Assembly: GCF_965204195.1 (NCBI RefSeq)
Contig: NZ_OZ241975.1
Span: 186,001-250,000, forward strand
Reading direction: 5' to 3'
Length of the DNA stretch: 64,000 nt
Origin: Poriferisodalis sp965204195
GTDB lineage: Bacteria; Actinomycetota; Acidimicrobiia; Acidimicrobiales; Poriferisodalaceae
Below are positions 39,727 through 48,637 of the stretch, in pieces. Under the pieces are notes generated by a model, which saw only the letters and a program-made list of their open reading frames with translations, did not search any database and was not told the DNA's origin. Within the stretch, counting starts at the first letter, position 1; each line of letters opens with the position of its first letter. The position numbers and the translations under genes were made by a program.

Positions 39727-41805
39727 CTATTGGGGCTGCTGCTGACGACCCTCGCGCACCTCGACGCGGGCGATGTCGCCGGCGGGCTCGAAGCCCAGCA
39801 CCTGGCCGAGGAACGACAGCTCGGCTTCGAGCGCCGCCACGATGTTGGGGCCGCGGCGGAAGCCGTGCCCCTCGCCCTCGAACAGCAGGTAGGCGTGCGG
39901 TACGGCTGCGCTGGCTAGGGCTTCGACGAGTTGTTCGGACTGGCTCTGGGGCACCACCCGGTCCTCGGTGCCCTGCAGCACGATCATCGGGGTCCGCAGC
40001 TGGTCGGTCCGCCAGATTGGCGATCGCTCCCGGTACAGGCCGGCCTGCTCGGGCCAGGGACCGATCAGCCCGTCGAGGTAGCGGGCCTCGAACTTGTGGG
40101 TGTCGCGGGCGAGGGCCTCCAGATCGGCGACCCCGTAGCGGGAGATGCCGGCGGCGAACACGTCGCTGCCGGTCAGCGCGCACAGCGTGGTGTAGCCGCC
40201 TGCGGAACCCCCCTTGATGACCAGGCGCTGGGCATCCACGGCGCCTTCGCTGGCCAAGTGGAGTGCCGCGGCGATGCAGTCCTGCGTATCGACGACACCC
40301 CACTGGCCCCGCAGCAGGTTGCGGAAGGCGGTGCCGTATCCGGTGCTGCCGCCGTAGTTCACGTCGACCACGGCGATGCCGCGGGTGGTCCAGTACTGGA
40401 TGCCCAGGTCGAGCGAGCTGCGGGCCGAGCCGGTGGGCCCGCCGTGGCTGAGCACCATGAGCGGCGGCAGCTCATCCGGCTGCGCGGTCACGGCCGAATT
40501 GGCAGGCGGGAAGAAGAAAGCGTGGGCTTCGCATCCGTCGTCGCTGTCGAAGGTGAACGCCTCGGGGACCGAGACGTCGTCGGAATCGAGCACGGACGGC
40601 TCGCTCGCGCTGAGCTGGCGATGGCTGCCGTCGGGTGCGATCTCCACGACGGCGGCCTGGCGGGTCCAGCCGGCGGCCACCGTGACGACCGATCCGCCGG
40701 GTGTGACCGCGAGGCGGCCGAAGTCGGTGAACCCGCTCGGAGCCTCCTCCAGTTGTCCATCGCGGATGATGCCCAGGTGGCCGACACCGCCTGAGGTCCA
40801 CGTGCACCACAGCGTTCCGTCGGCGCTCCAGCCGTAGGTGGCCTGCGCGAAGACCCATGCCGACACGCCGAACTCGCGGCCGTGCTCCCCGCCGGCCGCT
40901 GTGTTTCCGAGCACCGGTTCGGTGGCACCCGTCTCGGTATCGACGTGGTGGATCGACCACCAGCCGTCGACATCGGTGACGGTGTGCAGCTCGCCGTCAG
41001 GGCTCCAGGCCGGTTGGCTCAGGGCGGGGCCGTCGACCAGTACCCGGTCGGTCCCCGGTACCGCCATGCCGCCGTCCAGGTCCACTAGGTGCAGGCGCAC
41101 ATGGTCCCACGGCATGTTCGGGTGATCCCAGCTCAGGTAGGCCAGTGCGCTGCCATCGGGTGACGGTCGTGGCGACGAGTAGAAGTCGGCACCGGTGGCC
41201 ACCACGCTGATCGTCCCGTCCAGGCGGATCGCGACCAGCTCGTTGCGCGGCTCGTTCCCGGTGTCGTCATGGGATTCGCGCACCCACACGCTGACCGGGC
41301 TGACGGCCGCGCCACCGGCGCTGCCGGGCGGTACGGGCACCAGCGCGGGGTCGGCGTATCGCAGCCCCCGCGGGATGTCCGGTTCTGGCGTCACTGCACG
41401 CGGCGCGGCCTCTCCCGCCGCGTCGAACAGCCGCACCCGGTGATCGCTCATGCAGCTGGCGAGCACGAAGTGGTTGCCGTCGGCTGCTTCGAACGGCAGC
41501 CAGGCACCGCCGCCGTATTCGTGGACGGCGGTGCGGATGTCTGCCTCCGCGGAGTGGGGAACATCGACGGGCCCTGCGCCGGGCTCGTTGAGGCGCACCC
41601 GCACCACGGAACCTCGCCCGTGGTCGAGGGGTCGCTCTTCCACCCAGTAAGCCCATGCGCCTGCGATGCGCGGCTCGGTCCGTCGCACAGCACCTGCGGC
41701 AACATTGGCCGCTTGCAGCGGCGACGGCCACGCACCATGCAGAAAATCCCCGGAACTACTGGGATATCGGGCCGCATCATCTTGACAATTCGATGGTGAA
41801 CTCAT
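39727..41805 (-). CDS. S9-family prolyl-oligopeptidase-like serine peptidase
   Basis: A 692-residue cytosolic peptidase. An N-terminal beta-propeller (about 30-420) with repeated blade-like strands (GSALAYLSWDHPNMPW, QPAWSPDGELH) precedes an alpha/beta-hydrolase domain with LMVLSHGGPTG, the nucleophile in KGGSAGGYTTL (near residue 533), the acid in QGTEDRVVP and the catalytic histidine in GEGHGFR. The domain order and YGGSTGYG segment fit the dipeptidyl/acylaminoacyl-peptidase branch of S9. No signal peptide is present. It is upstream of surf1 on the same strand. Confidence 0.92.
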   Translation of the reverse strand: MSSPSNCQDDAARYPSSSGDFLHGAWPSPLQAANVAAGAVRRTEPRIAGAWAYWVEERPLDHGRGSVVRVRLNEPGAGPVDVPHSAEADIRTAVHEYGGGAWLPFEAADGNHFVLASCMSDHRVRLFDAAGEAAPRAVTPEPDIPRGLRYADPALVPVPPGSAGGAAVSPVSVWVRESHDDTGNEPRNELVAIRLDGTISVVATGADFYSSPRPSPDGSALAYLSWDHPNMPWDHVRLHLVDLDGGMAVPGTDRVLVDGPALSQPAWSPDGELHTVTDVDGWWSIHHVDTETGATEPVLGNTAAGGEHGREFGVSAWVFAQATYGWSADGTLWCTWTSGGVGHLGIIRDGQLEEAPSGFTDFGRLAVTPGGSVVTVAAGWTRQAAVVEIAPDGSHRQLSASEPSVLDSDDVSVPEAFTFDSDDGCEAHAFFFPPANSAVTAQPDELPPLMVLSHGGPTGSARSSLDLGIQYWTTRGIAVVDVNYGGSTGYGTAFRNLLRGQWGVVDTQDCIAAALHLASEGAVDAQRLVIKGGSAGGYTTLCALTGSDVFAAGISRYGVADLEALARDTHKFEARYLDGLIGPWPEQAGLYRERSPIWRTDQLRTPMIVLQGTEDRVVPQSQSEQLVEALASAAVPHAYLLFEGEGHGFRRGPNIVAALEAELSFLGQVLGFEPAGDIARVEVREGRQQQPQ

Positions 41806-41970
41806 AGGTTCCTCGTTGATTTCGACGAGCCGCCGCGGTCACTCACAGTGGGCAGAATCCGCAGTGGCGTGAGCGTGCGCTCCGGGTCTTCCACCGGCCC
41901 GTGACGCGCAGGTGGACCGGGGGAGCGCCCACCAACTCCCTCGGTCCACACATGCCCGCACGGCCACTGC

Positions 41971-42234
41971 TCAGAAGTCTTCCTCGGCCGTGGTCGCCGG
42001 TTCGTGCTGGGCGAGGATGCTTGTCAGCGACAGCTCAGTGGCACGCAGGCGTCCCTCGCAGTGCGCGATCAGCAGCGAGGCTCGCTCAACCTTCGAGGCC
42101 AGCGTGTCGATGTCGACATCGTCGTTCTCGAGGCTGGCCAGGATGGTTTCGAGCTCGGCCATTGACTCGGCGTAACCGCCGAGCTCGGCATTACCTGGGT
42201 CCGCGTCAGCGCGATGGTCGGCATCTTCAGCCAT
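41971..42234 (-). CDS. xseB: Exodeoxyribonuclease VII small subunit
   Basis: An 87-residue helical protein: GYAESMAELETILASLENDDVDIDTLASKVERASLLIAHCEGRL is the XseB core, with its E-x-L-E-x-I and VERA.L...C signature. XseB binds several copies to each XseA to form the nuclease that trims single-stranded DNA. The ATG at 42234 lies 8 nt inside the end of xseA, so translation is coupled. The ~165 bp after its stop, up to the S9 peptidase start, hold nothing recognised. Confidence 0.9.
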   Translation of the reverse strand: MAEDADHRADADPGNAELGGYAESMAELETILASLENDDVDIDTLASKVERASLLIAHCEGRLRATELSLTSILAQHEPATTAEEDF

Positions 42235-43702
42235 CAGTTGTCCTTCCCGTCGTCGGATCGTCAGCCAGCCTGTTGGGCTCATCGCCGGTCGCGTGGTCGT
42301 CGCGCACAACGCTGGCGAACACTGCGTGCTGGGTCTCGGTGGAGATCGTGTCGCCAGCGGCGGGCATCTCGCGCACGATGCTGCCGTCGGCTGCGCGCGT
42401 GATCGAAAAACCCCGGGCCAGGGTTCGCTCGGGTGCAACCGCCGACACCAGCGCCGATGCAGAACGCAGCCGAGCCTTCGCGGTGCCGAGGTGTCGCGCC
42501 GACGCTCCTTCCAACCGGGGTCGTTGGGAGGCGAGCGACGCCATGCCGCGCTGCACATGGGTATGACTGCGCTGCAGCGACCGGCGCGCGCCGACGAGCT
42601 TGCCGGCTGCAGCGCGGCAGTGACGCTGCGTCTGGTGGCCCAGCCGCAGTCGGGCCTCGCCGAGCCACGAGCGAGGGCGAGCTAGGCGGCGCTCGGCCAG
42701 CAGGCCCAGCGTGCTTCGAGCAGTGGCCAGACGCGCTGCTGCGGCAGTCGCCCGGGAGCGGGCAAGCCGGTGCACCTCGCGACGGGTTTGAGCCAGGCGT
42801 TCGTCGAACGCGGTGACATGGGCGACGAGCGCGGCGGCGCATGCAGTCGGCGTCTTGGCGGCCGTGTGTGCCACCTGGTCGGCCACCGAGGTGTCGATCT
42901 CGTGGCCGATCCCGCAGAACACCGGCAGCGGGCACAGCGCGATGGCCTTCGCCACGCTCGCGAGGTCGAACGCCAGCAGATCGGTGCGGTCACCCCCGCC
43001 GCGCACCACCGCGATCACGTCGACGTCGGCCTGCCCAAGCGTGCGCAGCGCCGCCACCAGATCGGCCTCGGCCGTCACGCCCTGCACTCTGGCATCGCAC
43101 AGCAGCACTTCGAACGCGTACCCGCTGGCTTCCAGCTCATGGACGAAGTCGGCGTGGGCAGCGCTGCCACTGGCCGTGACGAGCCCGACGCGCAGCGGCA
43201 CCAGGGGCAGTGGCACAGCGGCGTTGCGCCGCAGCAGCCCCGACTCGGCCAACTCGGCAAGGATCCGCTCCCGGTCGGCAGCCAGCACGCCGAGGGTGAA
43301 GTGCGGGTCGACGCCGCTCATGATGAGCTGCACCTGCCCGCTGCCGGCGTAGTACTCGACTTCGGCCCGGATCCGCACCTCGATGCCGTCGTCGAGCGTC
43401 AGACCGCCTGCTGCGGCGAGGTCGCGGTTCACCAGGCGCTGACGTCCCTTGAACAGGGCCACCCGCATGCGTGCGCCCCGGCGATCGTTGCCGGAACCCG
43501 GCTCGATGAGGTTGAAGTAGATGTGGCCGCTCGCCGCCACCGAGTAGCCGATGATCTCGCCGCGCACCCAGACCTCGCCGGGAAAGGCCCGCTGGATCGT
43601 CTCGCCGACGGCGGCCGTCAAGTCCGAGACCGACCACGTGCCGTCGGCCTGACCTGCCGGGTCTCCGGCCGCGGCCCCGGTGCGGTCGACAGCGCTGTTC
43701 AC
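42227..43702 (-). CDS. xseA: Exodeoxyribonuclease VII large subunit
   Basis: A 491-residue protein with an N-terminal OB fold (VWVRGEIIGYSVAASGHIYFNLIE) that binds single-stranded DNA, then the XseA catalytic core: LPLRVGLVTASGSAAHADF, VIAVVRGGGDRTDLLAFD, and PVFCGIGHEIDTSVADQVAHTAAKTPTACA. Next comes a long Arg/Ala-rich coiled-coil (about 300-430) that binds XseB, and a C-terminal FSITRAADGSIVR strand. The ATG at 43702 gives a family-typical length. It overlaps xseB by 8 nt and is divergent from tRNA-Ser(CGA). Confidence 0.95.
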   Translation of the reverse strand: MNSAVDRTGAAAGDPAGQADGTWSVSDLTAAVGETIQRAFPGEVWVRGEIIGYSVAASGHIYFNLIEPGSGNDRRGARMRVALFKGRQRLVNRDLAAAGGLTLDDGIEVRIRAEVEYYAGSGQVQLIMSGVDPHFTLGVLAADRERILAELAESGLLRRNAAVPLPLVPLRVGLVTASGSAAHADFVHELEASGYAFEVLLCDARVQGVTAEADLVAALRTLGQADVDVIAVVRGGGDRTDLLAFDLASVAKAIALCPLPVFCGIGHEIDTSVADQVAHTAAKTPTACAAALVAHVTAFDERLAQTRREVHRLARSRATAAAARLATARSTLGLLAERRLARPRSWLGEARLRLGHQTQRHCRAAAGKLVGARRSLQRSHTHVQRGMASLASQRPRLEGASARHLGTAKARLRSASALVSAVAPERTLARGFSITRAADGSIVREMPAAGDTISTETQHAVFASVVRDDHATGDEPNRLADDPTTGRTTDG

Positions 43703-43809
43703 GGCTCTGAGGCTGTCACGAATTCGTCCGCGTCGCGACCGAATTACGCCTCGCCAGCCGGGCTGCGAGCTGGGCGGTCAGCCGGGCAGGCGTCGATAGG
43801 GTGCGCTGC

Positions 43810-43899
43810 GGAAGGTTGCCAGAGCGGACGAATGGGGCGGTCTCGAAAACCGTTGTGGCCTTCGGGTCACCGTGGGTTCGAATCCCACACCTTCCGCCA
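43810..43899 (+). tRNA. tRNA-Ser (CGA)
   Basis: Acceptor GGAAGGT pairs with ACCTTCC. The anticodon loop is CTCGAAA, giving CGA, with a long variable arm typical of serine tRNAs (GTTGTGGCCTTCGGGTCACC) and a T arm GTGGG-TTCGAAT-CCCAC. The 3' end reads G then CCA (43897-43899), so CCA is encoded here, unlike in tRNA-Arg. Confidence 0.95.
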
Positions 43900-43943
43900 C
43901 CCCCGGCCGCTCCCGAGCGTCGTGGCGCTGCGCCGCGAGCGAT

Positions 43944-44390
43944 TCAACGATGGGCGCTGAAGAACTCCGTGAGCAGCTCGCCGCACTCTTCTTCGCGCAC
44001 GCCGCCGACCACCTCGCAGTTGTGGTTGAAGCGCGGGTCCACCAGCAGGTTGTAGTGGGTTCCCGCGGCACCGGCCTTGGGGTCGTAGGCCCCGAACACC
44101 ACCCGGGCTACCCGGGCTGACAGCGCAGCTCCCGCGCACATCGGGCAGGGCTCGAGCGTCACCGCCAGCGTGGCGCCGTTCAGCCGCCAGTCGCCGATTG
44201 CCGCCGCGGCATCGCGCAGGGCCAGCACCTCGGCGTGCGCGGTGGGGTCGTTGGTGGTCTCGCGCTCGTTGTGTCGTGCGGCCAGCACTTGGCCGTCGAG
44301 GATCACCACCGCGCCGACCGGCACCTCGCCGATCGCCGCAGCCCGACGGGCTTGTTCCAACGCCAACTCGATGGCTGCTTCGTCTGTCAC
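43944..44390 (-). CDS. tadA: tRNA adenosine-34 deaminase
   Basis: TadA deaminates A34 to inosine in tRNA-Arg(ACG), which is encoded at 11633-11706. The 148-residue zinc deaminase has NDPTAHAEVLAL with the zinc histidine and catalytic glutamate, and LEPCPMCAGAAL with the two zinc cysteines; the C-terminal helix region NHNCEVVGGVREEECGELL is also typical. The GTG at 44390 (VTDEAAIELALEQA) is preferred: the frame continues upstream through repeat A, giving a non-conserved leader. It is convergent with tRNA-Ser(CGA). Confidence 0.94.
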   Translation of the reverse strand: MTDEAAIELALEQARRAAAIGEVPVGAVVILDGQVLAARHNERETTNDPTAHAEVLALRDAAAAIGDWRLNGATLAVTLEPCPMCAGAALSARVARVVFGAYDPKAGAAGTHYNLLVDPRFNHNCEVVGGVREEECGELLTEFFSAHR

Positions 44391-44475
44391 ACCCGCAGTG
44401 TGGCCGCTGCTGCCCGATATCAAGCGGCAGCGTCGGGCCTCGGCGTCAGGCGGTCGAGATGCCGCGCCGCCGCCT

Positions 44476-44520
44476 GGGCCCGAGCGGCCCGTGAGCGAAG
44501 CGAACAAGAGCGGGAAGCAA
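44476..44520 (+). repeat. Dispersed repeat family A, copy 3 (core only)
   Basis: The 45-bp core (GGGCCCGAGCGGCCCGTGAG, then CGAAGCGAAC and AGAGCGGGAAGCAA) lies between tadA and the sterol-desaturase-family gene. The 5' part shared by copies 1 and 2 is missing. GGGCC-N5-GGCCC gives a five-pair hairpin. Confidence 0.8.
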
Positions 44521-44534
44521 GAGGCAATTCGGTG

Positions 44535-45536
44535 TCAGGCGGTGGTGACGCCGCGCCGCGCCTTAGCCCGCTCACGCATCTTGGCGTGGGCCTCGGGCGT
44601 GCCGTCGTGGAAGGTGCCGAACAGCTTGTCGAGCGGCACGGGCCGGTTGCCGTAGTTGCACTCGAAGTAGCGATGATGCAGGTGGTGGAAGTAGTCGGCT
44701 CCGGCCATGGTCGGTCCCTCGCGCTTGCCGATCTCGAAGCGCTCGAATCCCGAGTGCGAGAACGACGTGGCCACGGCGTTGGACAGCAGGGTGAGGATCA
44801 GGATGAACGGGTGGGCGGGCACCACCCACCACAGCACGATCATGCTGAGGTACATCATGTGCTCGACCGGGTGCATCGACAGCCCGCTCCACGGCCCGGT
44901 GTTCACGTTGCGGTGATGCAGGTAGTGCACGTGGTCGTAGACCCAGCGCGTGTGCAGCACCCGGTGGATGCAATAGAAGTGCACCACCGACCACAGCGAC
45001 GCGATCACCGTGAGCGCGCAGATGTACGGCCACCAGGTGCCCCACTCCACCGACGGGATCCAGTCGTTGGCGTAGAACCACATGGTCAGCGCCTCATATG
45101 CCGACCAGACCGCACAGCCGCTCGCCAGGCACCAGAAGATGTTGTCGCGGGTCTGGTTGTTCCACAGGAACGCCCGGTTGGTGGTGCTGAGCCACTGGCG
45201 GTTGTACTTGTAGCGCTGCTGCTGCACCCGCCGCACGTACAGCGCCACGTGCAGCGTCCCCGCGACCAGCGTGAACAGCACCACGTTGCGGACGTAGATC
45301 TCCAAGATCCACCTGGGGTGCAGGCTGGCCATGCGCTCGGGGGACGGCGTGAAGAAGTTCCACACCACTGCCGACATCGCCACCCAGAGCATTCCCTGCG
45401 GAAGCATCATCAGCGAGATGTGCCGCAGGGTCGCGAGCGGCCGCGGCGGCCAGTCCAGGATCGTGGACACCGAGATGGGCAGGTCCGGCTCGTAACCCTT
45501 GGCGTCCCTGGTGGGCAGCCCGGAGCTGGTCATCAC
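44535..45536 (-). CDS. Sterol desaturase/fatty acid hydroxylase-family membrane di-iron enzyme
   Basis: A 333-residue membrane protein with several hydrophobic segments and the histidine clusters that bind two irons: HRVLH, HYLHH (in DHVHYLHHRNVNTGP), then HPVEH, and the C-terminal FHHLHHRYFECNYG. The family hydroxylates or desaturates sterols, carotenoids or fatty acids at the membrane with O2. The ECNYG segment after the last box is common in bacterial members. The substrate is unknown. Two ATGs in tandem start the frame at 45536. The tRNA-Ser(GGA) gene is 17 bp upstream on the same strand. Confidence 0.9.
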   Translation of the reverse strand: MMTSSGLPTRDAKGYEPDLPISVSTILDWPPRPLATLRHISLMMLPQGMLWVAMSAVVWNFFTPSPERMASLHPRWILEIYVRNVVLFTLVAGTLHVALYVRRVQQQRYKYNRQWLSTTNRAFLWNNQTRDNIFWCLASGCAVWSAYEALTMWFYANDWIPSVEWGTWWPYICALTVIASLWSVVHFYCIHRVLHTRWVYDHVHYLHHRNVNTGPWSGLSMHPVEHMMYLSMIVLWWVVPAHPFILILTLLSNAVATSFSHSGFERFEIGKREGPTMAGADYFHHLHHRYFECNYGNRPVPLDKLFGTFHDGTPEAHAKMRERAKARRGVTTA

Positions 45537-45552
45537 TGCTCAGTCTGACATG

Positions 45553-45641
45553 CGGAGAGTGTGGGATTCGAACCCACGGAGGCCGATGAAAGCCTCACAC
45601 GCTTTCCAAGCGAGCCCATTCGTCCACTCTGGCAACTCTCC
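45553..45641 (-). tRNA. tRNA-Ser (GGA)
   Basis: On the minus strand, acceptor GGAGAGT pairs with ACTCTCC. The anticodon loop is TTGGAAA (anticodon GGA), there is a long variable arm, and the T arm is GTGGG-TTCGAAT-CCCAC. The D arm GCCAGAGTGGACGAATGGG closely resembles that of tRNA-Ser(CGA) at 43810. CCA is not encoded. Confidence 0.94.
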
Positions 45642-45860
45642 GTACCGATGCGCCGATCGCAGGGCGATCGGCGTGCAGCAGGCGTGTCGCCGTCTGGCGA
45701 GGCGGCCAGGCGATCTGCGGCACACAACGAGGTCCGCTGAGAGCTGCTGCCTCCCGGCCCTGACTCGGTTCACGGGTCGCCGTTGCACAGGACCCGGCCG
45801 CCACGTCAGACGGCGACACGCCCCGAACGATAACCGCAGAGCCGCCGGATCGGTCACAGT

Positions 45861-46038
45861 CGGGGCCTAGCGGCCCCGTGAGCGACAGCGAACAAGAGCG
45901 GCAAGCAATTGGCGGCCAGAAAGCGGTCGGCGAATCTCTGCCCGGCCTCCGGGGCCTAGCGGCCCCGTGAGCGACAGCGAACAAGAGCGGCAAGCAATTG
46001 GCGGCCAGAAAGCGGTCGGCGAATCTCTGCCCGGCCTC
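45861..46038 (+). repeat. Exact 89-bp tandem duplication containing repeat family A variants, upstream of dnaX
   Basis: Two identical 89-bp units (45861-45949 and 45950-46038) each begin with CGGGGCCTAGCGGCCCC, a perfect 6-bp stem with a TAGC loop. Each continues with the family A tail (GTGAGCGACAGCGAAC, AGAGCGGCAAGCAA) and about 40 bp of unrelated sequence ending CCCGGCCTC. The second unit ends 16 bp before the dnaX start. The wider 45642-46054 stretch has no gene; 45642-45860 shows nothing recognised. Confidence 0.92.
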
Positions 46039-46054
46039 TTAGGATCGCCGCGAG

Positions 46055-47926
46055 ATGCAGCACCAGTCGCTCTACCGGAGGTTCCGGCCTCAGCGGTTTG
46101 CGGAGGTGGTCGGACAGCCGCACTTGGTTCGGGCCTTGCGCAACGCCGTACGCGAGGACCGCGTCGGTCACGCGTACCTGCTGAGCGGTCCTCGCGGCAC
46201 CGGCAAGACCTCCACCGCCCGCATCCTGGCCAAGGCGCTCAACTGCGAGGCGCTCACCGACGAGGGCGAGCCATGCGGTGTCTGCGACAGCTGCGTCGCC
46301 GTTGCTGCGGGCACCTCGATGGACCTCATCGAGCTCGATGCAGCGTCCAACAACTCGGTGAACCACATCCGCGACATGACCGAGAAGGCGGCCCTGGTCA
46401 GCTCCGGGCGCCGCAAGGTGTACCTGCTCGACGAGGTGCACATGCTCTCTGCGGCGGCGTCCAATGCGCTGCTCAAGACCTTGGAGGAACCGCCGTCGCA
46501 CGTGGTGTTCATTTTGGCCACCACCGATCCGAACAAAGTGCTGCCCACCATCCGCAGCCGCACCCAGCAGTACGAGCTGTCGCTGGTGGGTGCGGACGAG
46601 ATGGCGCCGCATGTGCGAGCCATTGCCGAAGCCGCTGGCGCGCCGGTCGATGATGCCGTCGTCGACTACGTGACCGAACGGGGTGCCGGGTCGGTCCGCG
46701 ATGCGCTGTCGGCGCTCGACACGGTGCTGGCGGCCGGCGGCATCCCCGACGATCGCGCCGACGTGAACGCACTGGTGCAGGCGCTCGCTGGCGCCGACTT
46801 GGCCGCGACCCTGATCGCTGTGGCAGAGGCCACGGCTGCTGGCGTCGACGCCCGTGATTTGGCCGAGCGCACCGCACGCCGCCTGCGTGACATGTTCCTG
46901 GTGGGCGCAGGTGTGGAGCCCGCTGAACTGCCGCAAGCCGACATCGTTTCGGCGCGAGAGCTGAGCGACGTGATGGGTCGCCGTGCCAATGTGCGGGCCC
47001 TCGAGGTGCTCGGCAGCGCCCTGGCGCAGATGCCCCAATCGGCTGATCGTCGCCTGACGCTGGAGACAGCGCTAGTGGGCCTGCTCGCCGATGATCTGCT
47101 CGGCGCCGCCAAGCCCGATGCAGGGCCTTCCGCCGTAGCGCCGGCCCGCGGCGGAGCGGGCGCGCCAGCGCCGCCCGCTGCCGGCCCCGCCGCCGCCCGA
47201 GCGGCCATGGCCGCAACTACGGCACCCCCCTCACTCGATGCCCCGTCCGCAGCCCCGCCGCCCCCGCCTGTGCCCCCTGCACCGGCTGTGCCGCCCGCTC
47301 CGGCTGAGTCCGTTGCTGCGCAGGTGCCTCCCGAACCGCGGCCGGATCCGGCGATCGAGGCCGCTGCCGCGCCCTCGCCTCCCGCTACGTCGCCCGGCGC
47401 GGACGCGCAGCCGCCCACGACGGCCGAGCCTGCGCCGGACTCTGGCTCTGCGATGTCAGCCCCTGAGCTCCAACGCATGTGGGAATCCCTGATTGTCGGG
47501 AAGCTGCGTCCGGTTGCCGCAGGTCTATTCCGTGACGCAACCGTTCTCGCCCACGAGCGCAATGTGGTGACCGTCCGGCTGACTGAAGGCGTGCCCCTCG
47601 CTCAGGCCCGGCGTCGAAGCAATGAGGTGGAGCCCATCTTGTCGGACTTGCTCGATCAGACGGTGCGTCTCGAGGTGAGCGACGCGGGCGGTGCGCCCAG
47701 TCCGCCTGTGCCGGCCAGCGCCGAGTCACCGCAGTCGGCGCCGTCGACCTCAACCGAGGATGCCTCGTCTTCGGCGGCGCAACAGACCGCGACCGAGGGT
47801 CCGATCGCATCAACGCCTTCGCAGGAAGCGGCCGCTTCTGTGTCCTCGCAGGAGGACAAGGTGCAGCGGATCGTGGACCGCTTTCCGGGCTCGGTCGTGG
47901 TCCGCGACGACGAGGACGCGACCTGA
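46055..47926 (+). CDS. dnaX: DNA polymerase III subunit gamma/tau
   Basis: The clamp-loader ATPase subunit. Of 623 residues, the first ~360 form the AAA+ domain: YRRFRPQRFAEVVGQ, Walker A GPRGTGKT (45-52), a zinc-binding cysteine set (LNCEA... CGVCDSC), YLLDEVHMLS as Walker B, and LKTLEEPPSHVVFILATTD. A Pro/Ala-rich linker (about 350-480) leads to a tau-like C-terminal domain (LQRMWESLIVGKLRPVAAGLF, VTVRLTEGVPLAQA). The ATG at 46055 is chosen; upstream is the 89-bp tandem repeat. No slippery frameshift heptamer stands out. recR follows 37 bp downstream, the common dnaX-recR arrangement. Confidence 0.95.
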   Translation: MQHQSLYRRFRPQRFAEVVGQPHLVRALRNAVREDRVGHAYLLSGPRGTGKTSTARILAKALNCEALTDEGEPCGVCDSCVAVAAGTSMDLIELDAASNNSVNHIRDMTEKAALVSSGRRKVYLLDEVHMLSAAASNALLKTLEEPPSHVVFILATTDPNKVLPTIRSRTQQYELSLVGADEMAPHVRAIAEAAGAPVDDAVVDYVTERGAGSVRDALSALDTVLAAGGIPDDRADVNALVQALAGADLAATLIAVAEATAAGVDARDLAERTARRLRDMFLVGAGVEPAELPQADIVSARELSDVMGRRANVRALEVLGSALAQMPQSADRRLTLETALVGLLADDLLGAAKPDAGPSAVAPARGGAGAPAPPAAGPAAARAAMAATTAPPSLDAPSAAPPPPPVPPAPAVPPAPAESVAAQVPPEPRPDPAIEAAAAPSPPATSPGADAQPPTTAEPAPDSGSAMSAPELQRMWESLIVGKLRPVAAGLFRDATVLAHERNVVTVRLTEGVPLAQARRRSNEVEPILSDLLDQTVRLEVSDAGGAPSPPVPASAESPQSAPSTSTEDASSSAAQQTATEGPIASTPSQEAAASVSSQEDKVQRIVDRFPGSVVVRDDEDAT

Positions 47927-47963
47927 CAGCCTTGGTTGACCACCACCAGCGGCGGGGACAGAC

Positions 47964-48560
47964 GTGTACGACGACGCCGTCGAAGACCTGATCGACGAAC
48001 TCAGCCGCCTGCCCGGCATCGGCCCCAAGGGCGCCCAGCGCATCACGTTCTGGCTGCTGAAGCGGCCGGCCGCGGACGCTCATCGCCTCGCCGCAGCCAT
48101 CACCGCCGCCAAAGACCGGGTCGGTTTCTGCAGCCAGTGCTGGAACCTCAGCGAGACCGACCCATGCCCCATCTGTGCCGACCCGGCGCGGGCCAACGGG
48201 ATGATCTGCGTGGTGGAGGAGCCGCGGGACGTGGTGGCCATGGAGAAGGCGGGCTTCCGGGGCCGCTACCACGTGCTCGGTGGGGCCCTGAACCCGCTCG
48301 AAGGCATCGGGCCCGAACAGCTGCGCATCCGCGAGCTGCTCGCCCGCCTCGACAGCGAGTCGATCACCGAGCTGATCGTGTGCACTAATCCGAACATCGA
48401 GGGCGACACGACCGCCATGTATCTCGCACGTCAGCTCGAACCGCTCGGCGTGCAAGTGACCAGGCTCGCCAGCGGCCTGCCCGTCGGCGGCGACCTCGAA
48501 TACGCCGACGAGCTCACCCTCGAACGAGCTCTCCGCAACCGCCGCACCCTCACGCCCTAA
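47964..48560 (+). CDS. recR: Recombination protein RecR
   Basis: RecR works with RecO and RecF to load RecA at gaps. The 198-residue protein has the N-terminal helix-hairpin-helix LIDELSRLPGIGPKGAQRIT, a four-cysteine zinc finger (CSQCWNLSETDPCPIC), the Toprim strand ICVVEEPRDVVAMEKAG and the RecR-typical YHVLGGALNPLEGIGPEQL, then TNPNIEGDTTAMYL. The GTG at 47964 is used; no ATG gives a full-length N terminus. It is co-oriented with dnaX. Confidence 0.96.
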   Translation: MYDDAVEDLIDELSRLPGIGPKGAQRITFWLLKRPAADAHRLAAAITAAKDRVGFCSQCWNLSETDPCPICADPARANGMICVVEEPRDVVAMEKAGFRGRYHVLGGALNPLEGIGPEQLRIRELLARLDSESITELIVCTNPNIEGDTTAMYLARQLEPLGVQVTRLASGLPVGGDLEYADELTLERALRNRRTLTP

Positions 48561-48637
48561 ATCGCTGGACGGGTGAGCTGTACCTGCTTACTGTCCGGCC
48601 GACACTTCCCCAGCGGCCTGCACTCCCAAGGAGTGCC

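Noticed and set aside
45861..46038. CRISPR array
   Set aside because: There are just two directly adjacent identical units with no spacers between them, and no cas genes; it is a tandem duplication.
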